Origin: DATLGD01 sp035540755
GTDB lineage: Bacteria > Actinomycetota > Actinomycetes > Mycobacteriales > SCTD01
Direction of reading: 5' to 3'
Length of the DNA stretch: 21,858 nt
Assembly (NCBI GenBank): GCA_035540755.1
Contig: DATLGD010000021.1
Span: 1 to 21,858 of the forward strand
In this document: piece after piece, positions 19,616-21,858 of the stretch
How positions within the stretch are numbered: position 1 is the stretch's first letter
Layout of the letters: every line of letters starts with the position of its first letter
Notes under the pieces: generated by a model
Told to the model about the DNA's origin: nothing
What the model saw: only the letters and a program-made list of their open reading frames with translations
Database searches by the model: none
Position numbers and translations under genes: made by a program

Positions 19616-21858
19616 TCAGGCGGTGCGGCGCCGCCCGTCGCGCACCAGGCCGAGGACGCGCTCCTCGAGCAGCAGCGGCTCCATGGGCTTGGCCAGGTAC
19701 TCGTCGGCGCCGGCCCGGCGGGCGGCCCGCTCGACCTCGGCCGAGTCGTCGCCGGTGAACAGCACGAGCGGCACGGCGAGCGTGCGCGGGTCGGTGCGCA
19801 GGAGCCGCACGAGCTCGACGCCCGACAGGTCGGGCAGGCCGTTGTCGACGAGCACGCCGTCGAACTCCTCGGTGCCGACGAGCGCGAGGCCCTCCTCGGC
19901 GGTGAGCGCCACGCGCACCTCCGCCGAGCCGGTCAGCGCCGCCTGCACGAAGGCCCCGATCGAGGCGTCGTCGTCGACGACGAGCAGCCGCGGCAGCCGC
20001 TCCTCGTCGTGCGCCGGCGCCGGCCGCTCGACCGGCGTGCGGCAGTAGGGGCAGGTGCCCCACTCGGCCTCGAGGTGCTTGTCGCAGCCGGGGCAGCGGC
20101 CGCGGCCGACGGGAGTGCCGTCGTACGGGCAGCAGACCATGTCGTCGGCCAGCGCGCGGGAGCACGAGGGGCAGCGGTGGCCGCTGACGGTGTCGACCGT
20201 GGTGGCGCGCAGCACCTCCTCGTACGTCGTCTCTCCGCGGTGCGCGGCGGCCAGCGCGGAGGCGCGCAGCGTCAGCATGCCGTTCGCCCGGGCCGCCGCC
20301 CCGATGGCCGCCTCGGTGGGCGTCGACAGCAGGACCTGGCGCAGCGCCGCCGTCACCGGCAGCACCTCGAACACGCCCATGCGCCCGCGGTACCCGGTGC
20401 CGGCGCACTCCGCGCAGCCCTTGCCGCGCTGCGGGCGGGCCTCGGCGATGTCCCTCTCGGTGAGCCCGAGCAGGGCGAGCGTGCGCGGCGACGGCACGTA
20501 CGGCGCGGCGCACGACGCGCAGGGCCGGCGCACCAGCCGCTGCGCCACCACGAGCGTCAGCGACGACGCCACGAGGAACGGCTCGACGCCCATGTCGACC
20601 AAGCGCGTGACGGCGGCGACGGCGTCGTTGGTGTGCAGGGTCGTCAGGACGAGGTGGCCGGTGAGCGAGGCCTTGAGCGCGAGCTCGGCGGTCTCGGCGT
20701 CGCGCACCTCGCCGACCAGCACGATGTCCGGGTCCTGCCGCAGGATCGAGCGCAGTCCGCGGGCGAAGGTCAGGCCCTGCCGCTCGCTCACCTGCACCTG
20801 CGTGATGCCGGGCACCTGGATCTCGACGGGGTCCTCGAGCGTGACGATGTTGCGGTCGGGCGTGGAGACCTGCTGGATGCCGGCGTACAGGGTGTTCGTC
20901 TTGCCCGAGCCGGTCGGGCCGGTGATGAGCACCAGCCCCTGCGCCTGCACCAGCGCGTTGCTCACCAGCTCCAGCTGCGGCGCGGTGAGGCCGGTGCGCC
21001 CGAGCATCGGGACGCCGCCGGCGCGGGGGAGCAGGCGGATGACCACCTTCTCGCCGTGCAGCGTCGGCAGCGTCGAGACGCGCGCCTCGACCGTCATGCC
21101 GTCGACGGTGAGCTTCGCGCGGCCGTCCTGCGGGCGCCGGCGCTCGGCGATGTCGAGCCCCGACACGATCTTGATGCGGCTGACCGTCGCCGACGTGGCG
21201 TTCCGCGGCACCGTCATGACGTCGCGCAGCAGGCCGTCGACGCGGTAGCGGATGCGCAGCTCGCCGGCCTGCGGCTCGACGTGCACGTCGCTGGCCCGCG
21301 CCCGCACGGCGTCGGCGAGCACGACGTCGACGAGCCGGACGATCGGCGCCGACTCCACGGCCGTGGCGCTGACGTCCTCGGCGGCGGCGTCGGCGGGGCC
21401 GTCGTCGATGCCCTCGAACAGCGTGTGGACGTCGGAGGAGTCCTCCGACAGCGACCACGAGCGGGCGAGGTGGTCGCGCACCTGCGAGTCGGTGGCGACG
21501 AGCACCACCAGCTCGCCGGCGCCGGTGTAGAGCTTGACGTCGTCGAGCGCGACGACGTTGGTGGGGTCGGCCGTGGCGACGGTGACCTTCGGTCCGGACC
21601 GCTCGAGCACGAGGACGCCGCTGCGCTCGGCCACCGCGCGGGGCAGCAGCCGGACGGCCTCGGGGACGACCATCGTCCGGCCGAGGTCGACGAGCGGCAG
21701 CTGCAGCGCCTCCGCGAGCGCTTCGGCGACCTGCCGCTCGGTCGCGAGGCCGAGCTCGATGACGACCTGCCCGAGCCGCCGCCGGGGCGTGCCGGGCGGC
21801 GTCGAGGCCTGCTCGTCGAGGGCGGCCTGCAGCTGCGCCTCGTCGAGCAGGCCCTGGC
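19616..21858 (-). CDS. GspE/PilB secretion ATPase fused to a double zinc ribbon and a receiver domain (5'-partial)
   Basis: At least 747 residues; the frame remains open through the right edge. Order: an MshEN/GspE N-terminal domain (about 21856-21480, LLDEAQLQAALDEQ and RRLGQVVIELGLATERQV); a T2SS/T4P ATPase (about 21370-20230) with SDVHVEPQ, Walker A GPTGSGKTNT (about 20920-20897), LEDPVE, DPDIVLVGEVRDAETA, TTLHTND and the zinc site CASC...CAEC; then a zinc-ribbon pair (about 20175-20040; CPSC, CCPYD, CPGC, CPYC); and at the end a CheY-like receiver (about 19990-19620). The receiver is intact: VVDDD, phosphoacceptor Asp at 19846-19844 (VLVDNGLPDLSG), Thr in LFTGDD and Lys at 19690-19688 (YLAKP). 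The ATPase half powers type IV pilus or type II secretion assembly. The receiver suggests direct phosphorylation control. No partner genes are in view. Confidence 0.9.
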   Translation of the reverse strand, partial: QGLLDEAQLQAALDEQASTPPGTPRRRLGQVVIELGLATERQVAEALAEALQLPLVDLGRTMVVPEAVRLLPRAVAERSGVLVLERSGPKVTVATADPTNVVALDDVKLYTGAGELVVLVATDSQVRDHLARSWSLSEDSSDVHTLFEGIDDGPADAAAEDVSATAVESAPIVRLVDVVLADAVRARASDVHVEPQAGELRIRYRVDGLLRDVMTVPRNATSATVSRIKIVSGLDIAERRRPQDGRAKLTVDGMTVEARVSTLPTLHGEKVVIRLLPRAGGVPMLGRTGLTAPQLELVSNALVQAQGLVLITGPTGSGKTNTLYAGIQQVSTPDRNIVTLEDPVEIQVPGITQVQVSERQGLTFARGLRSILRQDPDIVLVGEVRDAETAELALKASLTGHLVLTTLHTNDAVAAVTRLVDMGVEPFLVASSLTLVVAQRLVRRPCASCAAPYVPSPRTLALLGLTERDIAEARPQRGKGCAECAGTGYRGRMGVFEVLPVTAALRQVLLSTPTEAAIGAAARANGMLTLRASALAAAHRGETTYEEVLRATTVDTVSGHRCPSCSRALADDMVCCPYDGTPVGRGRCPGCDKHLEAEWGTCPYCRTPVERPAPAHDEERLPRLLVVDDDASIGAFVQAALTGSAEVRVALTAEEGLALVGTEEFDGVLVDNGLPDLSGVELVRLLRTDPRTLAVPLVLFTGDDSAEVERAARRAGADEYLAKPMEPLLLEERVLGLVRDGRRRTA

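Overview
The window is a very GC-rich, gene-dense actinobacterial chromosome segment. Codon third positions are almost all G or C, GTG starts are frequent, and several gene pairs overlap by 4 nt. The gene order follows the Mycobacterium tuberculosis backbone as I recall it: a LOG gene (Rv1205), a DivIVA-domain gene (Rv1209), a tiny DUF3117 gene (Rv1211), an O-methyltransferase (Rv1220c) divergent from sigE-rseA-htrA-tatB (Rv1221-Rv1224), then mrp (Rv1229c). Extra genes sit between these anchors. Overall style suggests a non-mycobacterial lineage such as Geodermatophilaceae or relatives, but that placement is inference.

Left part (1-5760). Two tandem LOG-family genes run rightward and converge on a spore-photoproduct-lyase-like radical SAM gene that is broken by two frameshifts. 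Divergent from it are a DivIVA-domain membrane protein and an SRPBCC protein. These converge, across a hairpin, on a PaaX-type regulator plus PaaG-like crotonase operon on the minus strand. DUF3117 follows, with an intrinsic terminator.

Middle part (5798-14586). An M17 leucyl aminopeptidase and a YdhR-like small protein form a pair that ends in a hairpin. A secreted alpha/beta hydrolase follows. Then comes the envelope-stress block: an O-methyltransferase on the minus strand, and on the plus strand sigE, a zinc-binding anti-sigma factor, an RseB/MucB-like sensor, an HtrA protease and TatB. A GGGAAC-N17-CGTT element in front of sigE looks like an autoregulatory ECF promoter.

Right part (14587-21858). 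The minus strand carries mrp (iron-sulfur carrier ATPase), a CitE-like Mcl2 (malyl-CoA thioesterase type) and a Chloroflexus-type malyl-CoA/methylmalyl-CoA lyase. Together the last two suggest acetate/glyoxylate or propionate carbon handling by the ethylmalonyl-CoA or 3-hydroxypropionate chemistry. Divergent from the lyase is a MarR-AzlC-AzlD operon, probably a regulated branched-chain amino acid exporter. Both sides of this divergent pair appear leaderless. The window ends inside a minus-strand GspE/PilB secretion ATPase fused to a double zinc ribbon and a complete response-regulator receiver domain. This is the most unusual protein here.

The gene-free gaps between genes are short (the longest is about 180 nt, at 19433-19615) and several hold striking inverted repeats. 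No tRNA, rRNA, CRISPR array, transposase or integrase was seen.
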